Positions 1-9,086 of a DNA stretch of 64,000 nt are shown piece after piece (position 1 is the first letter of the stretch; every line of letters begins with the position of its first letter). The stretch covers positions 121,940-185,939 of the forward strand of contig NZ_BMUC01000005.1 in assembly GCF_014649995.1 (NCBI RefSeq), given 5' to 3'. A model generated the notes under the pieces. The model saw only the letters and a program-made list of their open reading frames with translations, was not told the DNA's origin and did not search any database. Made by a program: the position numbers and the translations under genes. The DNA is from Streptomyces griseoflavus. GTDB lineage: Bacteria > Actinomycetota > Actinomycetes > Streptomycetales > Streptomycetaceae.

Positions 1-645
1 GTTCTCGGCATGCAGTTGGTCGAACTCGGCGCAGACCCGGTCGAAGGGCATCGGCTCCTCGCGGGCCGTGAGCAGGAAGACGGGCTCCACGGCGAACGTG
101 ACCGCGGTGACGACGCCGAGCGCGCCCAGGGAGATCCGCGCGGCCGCGAAGACGTCCGGGTTCTCCTTCTCGGAACAGGTGAGCACCGTACCGTCGGCGG
201 TGACCAGTTCCAGGCCCTTGATCTGCGCGGCGATGGAGGCGGAGTCCCGGCCCGTGCCGTGCGTGCCGGTGCTGGTGGCCCCGGACACCGTCTGCTCCAT
301 GATGTCGCCCATGTTGGTCAGCGACAGGCCCTCCCGCGCGAGGGCCACGTTGAGCCGCCTGAGCGGGGTGCCGGCCTCGACCGTGACCGTACCGGCCTCC
401 CGGTCGATGTCACGGATGCCCGTCAGCAGGTCGGGGCGGATCAGCACCCCGTCCGTGGCGGCTATGGACGTGAAGGAGTGCCCGCTGCCGACCGCCTTCA
501 CCGGCAGCCCGTCCTCGGTGGCCCGGCGCAGCACGGCGGCCAGCTCGTCGACCGAGGCCGGCGCGACCTCCCGCGCGGGGCGGGCGGAGACGGTGCCTCC
601 CCAGTTACGCCATGTGCCGTTCCTCGTGCTCGCTGTGCTGCCCAA
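1..645 (-). CDS. FAD-linked sugar-lactone oxidase (D-arabinono-1,4-lactone/L-gulonolactone type), C-terminus outside window
   Basis: The minus-strand frame gives an N-terminal FAD-binding PCMH/BBE-type domain. It opens with GTWRNWGG, followed by VGSGHSFTS, which fits the FAD pyrophosphate loop, and then GATSTGTHGTGRDS, the typical flavin-binding stretch of aldonolactone oxidases. The family oxidises sugar-derived lactones or alditols with FAD and oxygen. I chose the TTG at 643-645 because GGGGAGG lies 5 bases upstream; no ATG or GTG fits this frame near the conserved start. The start overlaps the 3' end of the upstream MFS gene by 41 bases, so the two are probably co-transcribed. About 215 codons are visible. 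The substrate cannot be decided. Confidence 0.85.
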   Translation of the reverse strand, partial: MGSTASTRNGTWRNWGGTVSARPAREVAPASVDELAAVLRRATEDGLPVKAVGSGHSFTSIAATDGVLIRPDLLTGIRDIDREAGTVTVEAGTPLRRLNVALAREGLSLTNMGDIMEQTVSGATSTGTHGTGRDSASIAAQIKGLELVTADGTVLTCSEKENPDVFAAARISLGALGVVTAVTFAVEPVFLLTAREEPMPFDRVCAEFDQLHAEN

Positions 646-1843
646 CGGAGCCTCCCCGACCCGGAGCCGGCCGCTTGAGCCGGCGGTAACCGAGGAAACC
701 GACCGCGACCGCGACGGCCCCGGCCACCGCCGGAACCCCGTACCCGGCACGCGCCCCGGCCGCGTCGATCACCCAGCCGGCCACGGCGGAGCCCGCCGCG
801 ACCCCGACCGCGAGCCCGGTGCTCACCCAGGTCATGCCCTCGGTGAGCTGCGCGCGTGGTACGTGCTCTTCGATGAGGGACATCGTCGTGATCATCGTCG
901 GAGCGATGGACAGTCCCGCAACGAACAGCGCCACGGCCAGAAACGGCAAGTTTCCGACCAGTAGGAGTGGGATCATACTCACGGCCATGGCGCAGACGCC
1001 GAGCAGCCACCGGCGCTCCGGCGCCCCCGCGAAGTGCAGCAGCCCGAAGACCACCCCGGCCACGCACGAGCCCAGCGCGTACACGGCGAGCACCACGCTG
1101 GCCGCGGTCTTGCTCCCCTGTTCCTCGGCGAAGGCCACGGTGACCACGTCCACGGCGCCGAAGATCGTCCCCGTCGCCACGAAGGTCAGGACGAGGACCT
1201 GGAGCCCGCCGGAACGCAACGCCGTACCGCCGCCCTTGTGCGCGCGCGGATGCGGCTCCGGCTCGGTGGCCCGCTGCGAGGTCAGCCAGAAGACGCCGGC
1301 CGCGAGGAAGCAGGCCGCGAGCAGCGGGCCGGCCTCCGGGAACCAGGCCGTGGACAGCCCGATGGAGACGATCGGCCCGAAGATGAAGCACATCTCGTCG
1401 ACCACGGACTCGAAGGAGTACGCGGTGTGCAGCTTGGGGGTGCCCCGGTACACGGCGGCCCAGCGGGCACGGACCATCGCGCCGACGCTCGGCACGCAGC
1501 CGATGCCGACACACGCGACGAACAGCACCCATTCCGGCCACGCGAAGTGCGCGGCGAGGAGCAGCAGCGCCGCCGCGGCCAGCGAGATCAGGGTCGCCGG
1601 GCGGAGCACCCGCCGCTGTCCGTACTGGTCCACCAGACGCGAGACCTGGGGGCCCGCCAACGCCGCCGAGAGCGCGATCGTGGCCGACAGGGCGCCGGCC
1701 AGCCCGTACCGCCCGGTGAGCTGGGAGATCATCGTCACCACGCCGATGCCCATCATGGACAGCGGCATCCGGCCGAGGAACCCCGCGGCGGAGAAGGCCT
1801 TGCTGCCGGGGGCGGCGAACAGGGCGCGATAGGGGCTGGGCAC
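605..1843 (-). CDS. MFS transporter, 12 predicted membrane segments
   Basis: A 412-residue hydrophobic protein with evenly spaced membrane helices. The MFS loop motif appears after the second helix as [10 protein letters not shown], matching the GxxxDRxGRR-like pattern. Members export or import small molecules across the cytoplasmic membrane; no substrate can be inferred. A longer frame is open up to 1993, but the GTG at 1841-1843 has GGAG 6 bases upstream and places the first helix at the usual distance. I therefore prefer it over the upstream ATG, which would overlap the divergent ferrochelatase promoter region. It is followed by the FAD oxidase gene with an overlap. Confidence 0.85.
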   Translation of the reverse strand: MPSPYRALFAAPGSKAFSAAGFLGRMPLSMMGIGVVTMISQLTGRYGLAGALSATIALSAALAGPQVSRLVDQYGQRRVLRPATLISLAAAALLLLAAHFAWPEWVLFVACVGIGCVPSVGAMVRARWAAVYRGTPKLHTAYSFESVVDEMCFIFGPIVSIGLSTAWFPEAGPLLAACFLAAGVFWLTSQRATEPEPHPRAHKGGGTALRSGGLQVLVLTFVATGTIFGAVDVVTVAFAEEQGSKTAASVVLAVYALGSCVAGVVFGLLHFAGAPERRWLLGVCAMAVSMIPLLLVGNLPFLAVALFVAGLSIAPTMITTMSLIEEHVPRAQLTEGMTWVSTGLAVGVAAGSAVAGWVIDAAGARAGYGVPAVAGAVAVAVGFLGYRRLKRPAPGRGGSVGQHSEHEERHMA

Positions 1844-1991
1844 GGAGGCTCCGAAGGGCTCAGTAAGGTGCGACCACGGTCGGTACAGATTACTGCCGGG
1901 GTCACTCCAATGCACCACCGAATGGAGCGGCGCGGCCGGCGACACCCCCACCCCCGTCCCGGCCACCGGTGCCGGGTGGCAGGATCGAGAC

Positions 1992-3119
1992 ATGCCTGAC
2001 GTGCTTGATGCCAGCCCCTACGACGCCCTCCTCCTGCTCTCCTTCGGCGGCCCCGAAGGCCCGGACGACGTGGTCCCGTTCCTGGAGAACGTGACCCGCG
2101 GGCGCGGTATCCCCAAGGAACGCCTCAAGGAGGTCGGGCAGCACTACTTCCTCTTCGGCGGGGTCAGCCCCATCAACGACCAGAACCGCGCCCTGCTGGA
2201 CGCGCTGCGCGAGGACTTCGCCGGGCACCACCTCGACCTGCCCGTCTACTGGGGCAACCGCAACTGGGCGCCCTACCTCACCGACACCCTGCGCGAGATG
2301 GTCAGGGACGGCCGCCGCCGCATCCTGGTCCTCGCCACCAGCGCCTACGCCTCGTACTCCGGCTGCCGCCAGTACCGCGAGAACCTCGCCGACTCCCTCG
2401 CGGCCCTGGAGGCCGAGGGCCTGGAGCTGCCGAAGGTCGACAAGCTGCGGCACTACTTCAACCACCCCGGCTTCGTCGAACCCATGGTCGACGGCGTGCT
2501 CCGCTCGCTCGCCGACCTCCCCGAGGACGTCCGGGACGGCGCGCACATCGCCTTCTGCACCCACTCCATCCCGAACACCGCCGCGGACACCTCCGGCCCC
2601 GTCGAGGACCACGGGGACGGCGGGGCCTACGTCGCCCAGCACCTCGACGTGGCCCGGCTGATCGTCGACGCCGTCCGGGAGCGCACCGGCGTCGACCACC
2701 CCTGGCAGCTCGTCTACCAGTCCCGCTCGGGCGCCCCGCACATCCCCTGGCTGGAGCCCGACATCTGCGACCACCTCGAGGAGCGGCACGCGGCCGGGGC
2801 ACCGGCCGTGGTGATGGCCCCCATCGGCTTCGTCTCCGACCACATGGAGGTGCTGTACGACCTCGACACGGAGGCCACGGCCAAGGCGCGGGAACTGGGG
2901 CTGCCGGTACGCCGCTCGGCGACCGTCGGCGCCGACCCGCGGTTCGCCGCCGCGATCCGCGAGCTGACCGTGGAGCGTGCGCGGACCGAGCGCGGCGAGG
3001 ACGTCACACCGTGCGCCCTGGGCGCCCTGGGCGCGAGCCACGACCTCTGTCCCGTCGGCTGCTGCCCGGCCCGCGCCCCGCGTCCCGCCGCGGCGGGCGC
3101 CGACAGCCCCTACGCGTGA
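1992..3119 (+). CDS. cpfC (hemH): Coproporphyrin III ferrochelatase
   Basis: A 375-residue protein, usual for the family. It opens with the ferrochelatase strand [18 protein letters not shown], and the catalytic His is H191 in [12 protein letters not shown]. The [11 protein letters not shown] motif carries the conserved metal-handling Glu at about 286. In actinobacteria this enzyme inserts Fe2+ into coproporphyrin III, ahead of ChdC. Cys125, Cys341, Cys353 and Cys357/358 match the pattern of [2Fe-2S]-carrying actinobacterial ferrochelatases. The start ATG lies 148 bases from the divergent MFS start, so the promoter is in between. The inositol-phosphatase gene follows 8 bases downstream and is probably co-transcribed. 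Confidence 0.95.
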   Translation: MPDVLDASPYDALLLLSFGGPEGPDDVVPFLENVTRGRGIPKERLKEVGQHYFLFGGVSPINDQNRALLDALREDFAGHHLDLPVYWGNRNWAPYLTDTLREMVRDGRRRILVLATSAYASYSGCRQYRENLADSLAALEAEGLELPKVDKLRHYFNHPGFVEPMVDGVLRSLADLPEDVRDGAHIAFCTHSIPNTAADTSGPVEDHGDGGAYVAQHLDVARLIVDAVRERTGVDHPWQLVYQSRSGAPHIPWLEPDICDHLEERHAAGAPAVVMAPIGFVSDHMEVLYDLDTEATAKARELGLPVRRSATVGADPRFAAAIRELTVERARTERGEDVTPCALGALGASHDLCPVGCCPARAPRPAAAGADSPYA

Positions 3120-3127
3120 GGAGTCCC

Positions 3128-3976
3128 GTGACCGACCTGCTGCACGCGGAACTGCTGCAACTCGCCCGGGAGGCCGCCCGCCGCGCGGGCGAGCTGCTGC
3201 GGGACGGCCGTCCCGCGGACCTCGCGGTCGCGGCGACCAAGTCCAGCCCCATCGACGTCGTCACCGAGATGGACATCGCCGCCGAGAAACTGATCACCAC
3301 GGTCATCGCCGAGCGCCGCCCGCAGGACGGGTTCCTCGGCGAGGAGGGCGCCTCCACGGAGGGCAGCAGCGGTGTCCGCTGGGTGATCGACCCCCTCGAC
3401 GGCACGGTGAACTACCTGTACGGCCTGCCGAGCTGGTCCGTGTCCGTCGCCGCCGAGCAGGACGGCGAGACGGTCGCCGGGGCCGTGGTGGCCCCCATGC
3501 GCGGCGAGGCGTACCACGCGGTGCGCGGCGGCGGGGCGTACGCCACCGGCGCCTGGGCGGGCGAGCGCCGGCTGAGCTGCCGGCCCTCGCCGCCGCTGGA
3601 CCAGGCCCTGGTGTCGACCGGCTTCAACTACGTCACCGAGGTCCGCACCCACCAGGCGGACGTCGCGCGCCGGCTGATCCCGCTGCTCCGCGACATCCGG
3701 CGCGGCGGGTCGGCCGCGATCGACCTGTGCGACGTCGCGGCCGGGCGGCTCGACGGCTACTACGAGCGCGGCCTGCACCCGTGGGACCTGGCCGCCGGTG
3801 ACCTGATCGCCCGTGAGGCGGGCGCCCTCACCGGCGGCCGCCCCGGCGACCGCCCCTCCTACGAGCTGACCGTCGCCGCCTCCCCGGGCGTCTTCGAGCC
3901 CCTCCAGCGGCTGCTGGAGGACTTCGGCGCCTGGCACGACGGAGAGGAACGCCCCGCACCCCCGCGGGGCGCCTGA
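3128..3976 (+). CDS. suhB-like: Inositol monophosphatase family protein
   Basis: A 282-residue protein of the Mg2+-dependent, Li+-sensitive phosphatase family. Visible motifs are GEEG (E72, E73), WVIDPLDGTVNYLYG (D88, D91; metal- and phosphate-binding) and HPWDLAAG near residue 220. The likely activity is hydrolysis of myo-inositol-1-phosphate or a related sugar phosphate in the cytoplasm. The GTG at 3128 has the GAGGAG ribosome site overlapping the cpfC stop codon, and upstream starts in the same frame would lie inside cpfC. It is equivalent in position to suhB near Rv2701c of M. tuberculosis. A strong hairpin follows. Confidence 0.92.
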   Translation: MTDLLHAELLQLAREAARRAGELLRDGRPADLAVAATKSSPIDVVTEMDIAAEKLITTVIAERRPQDGFLGEEGASTEGSSGVRWVIDPLDGTVNYLYGLPSWSVSVAAEQDGETVAGAVVAPMRGEAYHAVRGGGAYATGAWAGERRLSCRPSPPLDQALVSTGFNYVTEVRTHQADVARRLIPLLRDIRRGGSAAIDLCDVAAGRLDGYYERGLHPWDLAAGDLIAREAGALTGGRPGDRPSYELTVAASPGVFEPLQRLLEDFGAWHDGEERPAPPRGA

Positions 3977-3984
3977 ACGCGCGA

Positions 3985-4017
3985 ACGGGCCCCGGCGCTG
4001 GATTCGCCGGGGCCCGT
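3985..4017. terminator. Hairpin terminator between convergent genes
   Basis: A perfect 13-bp stem (3985-3997 paired with 4005-4017) encloses the 7-base loop CTGGATT. It lies between the phosphatase stop at 3976 and the converging small gene ending at 4032, so it can serve both strands. There is no T-tract, which is common in Streptomyces. Confidence 0.8.
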
Positions 4018-4031
4018 CGCGTGCGGACCGG

Positions 4032-4205
4032 TCAGACGCTGTACGCGCCGACCTCCACGCCGTGTTCGGCGGCGAGGCGGCGCAGGTCGTCGAGCTCGCC
4101 CTGCTCCACGTCGACGAGGAAGTCGTCGCCCTCGTCGCGTGCCCGCGTCAGATCGGACTCGGTCGCCCTTATGCGCTGCAGAAGTCCTGCGGTGAATGCG
4201 TCCAT
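4032..4205 (-). CDS. Small conserved protein, 57 residues, unknown function
   Basis: This begins MDAFTAGLLQRIRATESDL and continues as a charged amphipathic helix (RARDEGDDFLVDVEQGELDDLRR read in part). It has no membrane segment and no cysteine, and looks like a single helix-turn-helix hairpin with a conserved tail ending in GVEVGAYSV. The ATG at 4203-4205 has GAGGGGG 7 bases upstream, which favours it over the ATG 13 codons earlier. The same kind of small gene sits next to cutR in other streptomycetes. I do not recognise a function. Confidence 0.75.
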   Translation of the reverse strand: MDAFTAGLLQRIRATESDLTRARDEGDDFLVDVEQGELDDLRRLAAEHGVEVGAYSV

Positions 4206-4645
4206 GCTGCGCCCCCTCGTCCTGGGTCGGTGGGTCGGTGGCACGGGGGTGTGCCGGTCGGGAAGGGACGATCACGTCCGAAGCGGATGCCCAGCGCCAC
4301 CCGGCCGGGCGGCGGCGGTGCCGGACATCCAGGCCCGCTCTGCGGAAGCGGACTGCGTGGCACCGCATGGTGGTGCGGTACATGCGGAGCGTGATCGCGG
4401 GATGTAAACCCGTCCTCCCCACGCTCTCTTCCGTGGAAACCTCACCGCGCGAGAAAATCTTGTATTCCCGCGCCGTTCGCCCGTACGTTCCCCGGTACCA
4501 CGGCCGCAGGTCACCGGCCGTCCCACCGCCTTACGGCCGACTTACGGCCGAAAAGGGCAGGATGGGGGCAACACCCACCCGCATCCCCGCCCGCGTGCGC
4601 CCCGAGGCGCTGCGCGGGCGCGGGACATGAGGAAGGACAAGCGAC
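4206..4645. promoter_or_regulatory. Divergent intergenic region with candidate cutR promoter
   Basis: This is 440 bases without a convincing gene, between the small minus-strand gene and cutR. A candidate promoter reading towards cutR has TTGTAT (4460-4465), an 18-base spacer and TACGTT (4484-4489), which would leave a leader of about 150 bases. The -35 match is poor (3 of 6). Local AT content is higher around 4440-4470. No stem-loop stands out. Promoters for both flanking genes must lie here, but only this one could be proposed. Confidence 0.35.
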
Positions 4646-5299
4646 GTGCGCGTACTCGTCGTCGAGGACGAGCAGCTGCTCGCCGATGCGGTGGCCACCG
4701 GCCTGCGCCGGGAGGCCATGGCCGTCGACGTCGTGTACGACGGTGCGGCCGCCCTGGAGCGCATCGGAGTCAACGACTACGACGTGGTCGTCCTCGACCG
4801 GGACCTCCCGCTCGTGCACGGTGACGACGTCTGCCGCAGGATCGTCGAGCTCGGCATGCCCACGCGCGTGCTGATGCTCACCGCGTCCGGTGACGTCAGC
4901 GACCGGGTCGAGGGCCTGGAGATCGGCGCCGACGACTACCTGCCCAAGCCCTTCGCGTTCAGCGAGCTCATCGCGCGCGTGCGGGCCCTGGGACGGCGGA
5001 CGAGCGTGCCGCTGCCGCCCGTGCTCGAGCGCGCCGGGATCAAGCTCGACCCCAACCGCCGCGAGGTCTTCCGCGACGGCAAGGAGGTCCAGCTGGCGCC
5101 GAAGGAGTTCGCCGTGCTGGAGGTGCTCATGCGCAGTGAGGGCGCGGTGGTCTCCGCCGAGCAGCTGCTGGAGAAGGCGTGGGACGAGAACACCGACCCC
5201 TTCACCAACGTGGTCCGGGTGACCGTGATGACCCTGCGCCGCAAGCTGGGCGAGCCGCCGGTCATCGTGACCGTGCCCGGCTCGGGCTACCGGATCTGA
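4646..5299 (+). CDS. cutR: CutR, OmpR/PhoB-family response regulator
   Basis: A 217-residue protein. The receiver domain (1-115) begins MRVLVVEDE with phospho-acceptor D51 in VVVLDRDLP, conserved Thr in MLTASG and Lys in LPKPF. The winged-helix DNA-binding domain (about 125-217) ends with the typical PGSGYRI. It pairs with the following CutS kinase. In S. lividans CutRS was linked to copper metabolism and repression of actinorhodin production, and later to envelope or secretion stress. The GTG start at 4646 is preceded by AGGAAGGAC at about 9 bases. cutS begins 6 bases after the stop. Confidence 0.93.
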   Translation: MRVLVVEDEQLLADAVATGLRREAMAVDVVYDGAAALERIGVNDYDVVVLDRDLPLVHGDDVCRRIVELGMPTRVLMLTASGDVSDRVEGLEIGADDYLPKPFAFSELIARVRALGRRTSVPLPPVLERAGIKLDPNRREVFRDGKEVQLAPKEFAVLEVLMRSEGAVVSAEQLLEKAWDENTDPFTNVVRVTVMTLRRKLGEPPVIVTVPGSGYRI

Positions 5300-5304
5300 T
5301 CACC

Positions 5305-6549
5305 GTGGCCTCCACCCCCACGCCGGCGTCCCCGCAGGCACCACCCCCGAAGCCCACCTGGGACCCCCACAGGCCGGTTCCGCCCTTCCCCTGGCTGCGC
5401 CCGACCATCCGGATAAGGCTCACCCTGCTCTACGGCGGCATGTTCCTGATCGCCGGGATAATGCTGCTGTCGATCATCTACCTGCTCGCGGCCAACGCGC
5501 TCAACGTGGGCAGTGACCTGCCCTTCCGGATCGTCGTGGGCCAGGTCTCCAGCGACGTGTGCAACCTGCGCAGCGCCGAGCTGCCCGCGGACGAGCTCAA
5601 CCGGGCGCTGAACCAGTGCGTCAACGAGCAGCGCCAGCACGCCCTGGACGATCTGCTCAGCCGCTCGCTGCTGGCCCTGCTCGGGCTCGCGGTCATCGCC
5701 TTCGCCTTCGGCTACGCCATGGCCGGCCGGGTCCTGTCGCCGCTGGGCCGGATCACCCGCACCGCCCGCGCGGTGGCGGGCTCCGACCTGTCCCGCCGGA
5801 TCGAGCTGGACGGCCCGGACGACGAGCTGAAGGAGCTGGCCGACACCTTCGACGACATGCTGGAGCGGCTCCAGCGGGCGTTCACCGCCCAGCAGCGCTT
5901 CGTCGGCAACGCCTCGCACGAGCTGCGCACCCCGCTGGCCATCAACCGCACCCTGCTCGAAGTGCACCTGTCGGACCCGGACGCCCCGGTGGAGCTCCAG
6001 CAGCTGGGCAAGACGCTGCTGGCCACCAACGAGCGCAGCGAACAGCTCGTGGAGGGCCTGCTGCTGCTCGCCCGCAGCGACAACCAGATCGTCGAGCGGG
6101 GGCCGGTGGACCTCGCCGAGGTGGCCGGCCAGGCCATCGACCAGGTGCACGCCGAGGCCGAGAGCAGACACGTGGTGTTCCGCGGCGAGCGCCGGCCCGC
6201 GGTCGTCCAGGGCAACGGTGTGCTGCTGGAGCGGATCGCCCTGAACCTGGTGCAGAACGCCGTGCGCTACAACGTGCCCGAGGACGGCTGGGTCGAGGTC
6301 ACCACCGAGGTCCAGCACGGCCAGGCGGTCCTGGTCGTGTCGAACACGGGGCCGGTCGTCCCGGCGTACGAGATCGACAACCTCTTCGAGCCGTTCCGCC
6401 GGCTGCGCACCGAGCGCACGGGCAGCGACAAGGGCGTGGGACTCGGTCTGTCCATCGTGCGGTCGGTCGCCCGGGCGCACGGCGGACACATCTACGCGCG
6501 ACCGCGAGAGGGGGGCGGTCTCGTGATGCGTGTCACCCTGCCGATCTGA
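5305..6549 (+). CDS. cutS: CutS, membrane sensor histidine kinase
   Basis: A 414-residue protein. After a Pro-rich N-terminus come TM1 (about 36-60) and an extracytoplasmic loop of about 55 residues containing two Cys (in SSDVCNLRS and LNQCVNEQ). These could form the disulfide or redox sensor proposed for CutS. TM2 (about 118-138), a HAMP domain, and the dimerisation His H205 in NASHELRTPLA follow. The ATPase domain has N-box LNLVQNAVRYN and G-box GVGLGLS. The GTG at 5305 lies 6 bases after the cutR stop; a longer frame would run back through cutR. The gene is co-transcribed with cutR and followed by a hairpin. Confidence 0.93.
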   Translation: MASTPTPASPQAPPPKPTWDPHRPVPPFPWLRPTIRIRLTLLYGGMFLIAGIMLLSIIYLLAANALNVGSDLPFRIVVGQVSSDVCNLRSAELPADELNRALNQCVNEQRQHALDDLLSRSLLALLGLAVIAFAFGYAMAGRVLSPLGRITRTARAVAGSDLSRRIELDGPDDELKELADTFDDMLERLQRAFTAQQRFVGNASHELRTPLAINRTLLEVHLSDPDAPVELQQLGKTLLATNERSEQLVEGLLLLARSDNQIVERGPVDLAEVAGQAIDQVHAEAESRHVVFRGERRPAVVQGNGVLLERIALNLVQNAVRYNVPEDGWVEVTTEVQHGQAVLVVSNTGPVVPAYEIDNLFEPFRRLRTERTGSDKGVGLGLSIVRSVARAHGGHIYARPREGGGLVMRVTLPI

Positions 6550-6615
6550 GATCATGCCCCCGACACGACGGGGTGTTCGCTTTGCGCGGAATTTTCGAGA
6601 CGCATGTCCGGGACT

Positions 6616-6639
6616 CCCCTGTGTGATCGATCACAGGGG
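6616..6639 (+). terminator. Intrinsic terminator after cutS
   Basis: An 8-bp stem, CCCCTGTG (6616-6623) with CACAGGGG (6632-6639), has an 8-base loop TGATCGAT and is followed by TGTTTTCC. The hairpin plus T-run fits an intrinsic terminator for the cutRS operon, 66 bases after the stop. Confidence 0.7.
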
Positions 6640-6745
6640 TGTTTTCCCGGTCATCCACTCTCCGTGATCATGTATCGGGCCGGAAGGTCGGGAAAGTCCC
6701 GGTTTTCAGGGGCCCTGATCACGGGAAGTACACGGTGAGGCGCCT

Positions 6746-6777
6746 TTGATGTGCGGCGTTCGGACCGTGTACGGTCC
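6746..6777 (+). promoter_or_regulatory. Candidate promoter with overlapping palindrome upstream of the DUF4193 gene
   Basis: TTGATG (6746-6751), an 18-base spacer and TACGGT (6770-6775) form a plausible housekeeping promoter about 160 bases before the DUF4193 start. A 7-bp inverted repeat, GGACCGT (6762-6768) and ACGGTCC (6771-6777), overlaps the -10 box, an arrangement expected of an operator. A second small hairpin, TGAGGC/GCCTCA at 6847-6867, sits in the leader. The rest of 6640-6943 shows nothing further. Confidence 0.45.
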
Positions 6778-6943
6778 CCATCGCCATCCAAGCCGATCAC
6801 CCAAGGGGAGTCCGGTTGGGTGTCGATTGAGTAACAGACCTTGATGTGAGGCAAAATCTCCGCCTCAGGTCGGGCACAAGTCCGGCCTCTCACGCGTTAC
6901 GTGCGCTGGAGACACCGCATACACCCAGAGGGGGAGAGCGACT

Positions 6944-7240
6944 ATGGCAACCGACTACGACACTCCACGCAAGACCGACGACGACGTCGACTCGGACAGC
7001 CTGGAAGAGCTGAAGGCCCGGCGGAACGACAAGTCCGCCTCGGCCGTGGACGTCGACGAGTTCGAGGCCGCCGAAGGCCTCGAACTGCCCGGCGCGGACC
7101 TCTCGAACGAGGAGCTGGCCGTCCGGGTGCTGCCCAAGCAGCAGGACGAGTTCACCTGCATGAGCTGCTTCCTGGTCCACCACCGCAGCCAGCTGGCCCG
7201 CGAGAAGAACGGCCAGCCGATCTGCCGCGACTGCGACTGA
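6944..7240 (+). CDS. DUF4193 protein, small acidic zinc-ribbon-like
   Basis: A 98-residue, strongly acidic protein (many Asp/Glu in residues 1-60). The C-terminal part has two CxxC pairs, CMSC at about 72-75 and CRDC at 94-97, separated by a basic stretch, which fits a four-Cys zinc ribbon. The family is universal in actinobacteria next to dut/DUF3093 (compare Rv2699c) and has no assigned biochemical role. The start ATG is preceded by GGGGGAGAG at about 8 bases. The downstream gene begins 13 bases after the stop. Confidence 0.85.
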   Translation: MATDYDTPRKTDDDVDSDSLEELKARRNDKSASAVDVDEFEAAEGLELPGADLSNEELAVRVLPKQQDEFTCMSCFLVHHRSQLAREKNGQPICRDCD

Positions 7241-7253
7241 GGCGGGGTCGGCC

Positions 7254-8201
7254 GTGACTGGCTCGACCCCTCCGCGGAAGCGCCGCTTCTTCACGAAGGG
7301 AGCGGACACAGGGCCCCGGCGGGGCCCGCAGCACGACACGCGTGACCCAGAGCGGGGCCCAACCGGTACCGGGGCGGCCTCGCTCGAAGCAGCAACCGGC
7401 CGGGGTGACCTCCCGGCATCCCTGGAGGTCACCGCGCCCGTGGCGCACCGGCGGGCCGCCGCGTTCCGCGAGAAGGCCCGGGAAGGCGCCCGCAGGGGCG
7501 GCGCACGCGCCCGCGCGGGGCTGGCGCACCTGGCGGACCGGATCATCGAGATCGCCCCGCGTGTGCCCGTACGCGACCTCGGGACACTGCGCCGGCAGTT
7601 CCCCGGGCTCGGCCCCGAGGAACTCGCGGACAGACTGGTGGCGGGAGCGGCGAAGGCCACCGCGACCGTCGGCGCCGGAGTCGGCGCGGCGGCGATGATG
7701 CCCGTGCCGCCGGCGATGCCGACCGAACTGGCCGCCGAGATCACCGGCGTCGCCGCGATCGAACTGAAGCTGATCGCCGAACTCCACGAGGTCTACGGCG
7801 TACGGCCCCCCGGCACCCTCGCCCAGCGCAGCACCGTGTACCTGAACTCCTGGTCGGAGGAGCGAGGGGTCGAGGCGACCAGGCCCTCCACCGTGAGCGC
7901 GGCCCTCAACAGCCGCATGAAGCGCGAACTGCGCCAGCGGATCATGAAGCGCACGGTCCGCAACCTGCCCAACCTGATGCCGTTCCTGGTCGGAGCCGCG
8001 GTGGGCGCCGTGATGAACCGCCGGGACACCAGAAAGCTCGCCGCCCGCATCCGTGACGACCTGCGCCGGATCCAGGTGCCCTGGGACGCCCTGCCGGCGC
8101 TGCCCGCCCTGGAGCGCCCCGACGACGTCCTCCCCGAGGACGCCCTCAAGGAGCTCGGCGGCCACCCGCGGAAGAAGGGCGGCGGTCACCACACCCCGTG
8201 A
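7254..8201 (+). CDS. Conserved actinobacterial protein, 315 residues, unknown function
   Basis: The start is a GTG 13 bases after the DUF4193 gene. The N-terminal 80 residues are basic, disordered-looking and rich in Gly/Thr/Arg. A conserved body follows, with a small-residue hydrophobic stretch (GAGVGAAAMMPVPPAMPTELA, about residues 140-160) and a second one (LMPFLVGAAVGAVMN, about 240-255) that could be membrane helices or a buried hairpin. The C-terminus is His/Lys/Gly-rich. I do not recognise a defined domain. It is probably co-transcribed with the DUF4193 gene and peripheral to the membrane. Confidence 0.75.
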   Translation: MTGSTPPRKRRFFTKGADTGPRRGPQHDTRDPERGPTGTGAASLEAATGRGDLPASLEVTAPVAHRRAAAFREKAREGARRGGARARAGLAHLADRIIEIAPRVPVRDLGTLRRQFPGLGPEELADRLVAGAAKATATVGAGVGAAAMMPVPPAMPTELAAEITGVAAIELKLIAELHEVYGVRPPGTLAQRSTVYLNSWSEERGVEATRPSTVSAALNSRMKRELRQRIMKRTVRNLPNLMPFLVGAAVGAVMNRRDTRKLAARIRDDLRRIQVPWDALPALPALERPDDVLPEDALKELGGHPRKKGGGHHTP

Positions 8202-8501
8202 GGGCCCCGCGCACCGTGAGGGCACCACGGTTACGAGCCGGCCGCGACGCCCGCGCGTGCAAGGCGGCGCCACGCGAACCGCTCCGGAGTCGGTGGCGGC
8301 CCTGTGCGGGCCTTCGCCCGGACGCTGGACGCGGACCGGGGGCGGGCCCGCACGCTCGGGCGGGGCGGCCCGTGACCGGAAGCACCGGTGCCCCGTGGTG
8401 GGACGGGCGACCGCGGGGCCGGCACGCCCCTGGACCCCAGCTGTCCGTGGGAAAGGGCGACGCGCCCCCCACAGCCCCCGGCACGCTCCGCCGGACAGGC
8501 G
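8202..8501. other. Convergent intergenic region without a recognisable feature
   Basis: This is 300 bases of very high GC between two converging genes. Short direct copies of CCGTGAGGGC occur near 8200-8222, and a 5-bp stem CCGTG/CACGG lies nearby, too weak to call a terminator. No coding frame with supported start or composition was found on either strand. Confidence 0.5.
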
Positions 8502-8972
8502 CTACGCGGCGTCCGCCGCGTCCTTCGCCGCCCGCAGCGCCTGCGCCAGCCGCTCGGGCTCACGAGTGGACAGGAAGACGTAGGGGGTCGGGTCGTCCGG
8601 GTCGGTGACGTCCACGCGCAGCGCGCCCGGAATGTACGCACGGAGCAGCATGAAGCAGCGCGGGTCGGCCTTGTGGCCACGCCAGGCGCGGGCCTCCTCC
8701 GCGTCGAGGACCTCCGCCTCGCCGAGAGCCGACACCGGGATCTTCGCCTCGCCCGCGATCAGATGACCGCCCACGACCCGGATGCGCACCGAGCCGTACG
8801 AGCTCGCCACCACGGCCGCGGCGGCGGTGCCGGCGGCCAGACCGCCGAGCATCGGCAGCGTGCCGAACGGCAGCAGGATCAGCGCCATGGAGACCCCCGC
8901 CAGGATGCAGAGCAGCCACCAGGAGCGGGGGGCGGTGAGGCGTTCTTCGTACGGGGCGGCGGAGAGCTGCAT
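8502..8972 (-). CDS. DUF3093 membrane protein
   Basis: A 156-residue protein starting MQLSAAPYEERLTAPRSWW. Two consecutive membrane helices (about 20-37 and 40-60) are followed by a cytoplasmic domain of about 95 residues with the conserved RVVGGHLIAGEAKIPVSAL and Phe-Leu-Ser-Thr-Arg-Glu-Pro motifs. DUF3093 is an actinobacterial family found next to dut (compare Rv2698), and its function is unknown. The longer open frame upstream would run through the divergent thioesterase gene; the ATG at 8970-8972 gives the conserved N-terminus. It is transcribed away from the thioesterase-dut operon. Confidence 0.85.
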   Translation of the reverse strand: MQLSAAPYEERLTAPRSWWLLCILAGVSMALILLPFGTLPMLGGLAAGTAAAAVVASSYGSVRIRVVGGHLIAGEAKIPVSALGEAEVLDAEEARAWRGHKADPRCFMLLRAYIPGALRVDVTDPDDPTPYVFLSTREPERLAQALRAAKDAADAA

Positions 8973-9086
8973 GGAACCAAGCTTGGCACGGTGGCGGGAC
9001 ACGGCCGCCATCAGGGGCGGCCGGGGGCGGGGCGCCGCCGGGCGGGCCGGTCGCGGGTGCGGTACGGGCGGGTAAGGTCTGCGCCT

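Noticed and set aside
6623-6634. GTGATCGATCAC resembling a Crp-type half-site palindrome
   Set aside because: It lies inside the stem-loop after cutS and is better explained as part of the terminator; the spacing does not match the usual Crp consensus.
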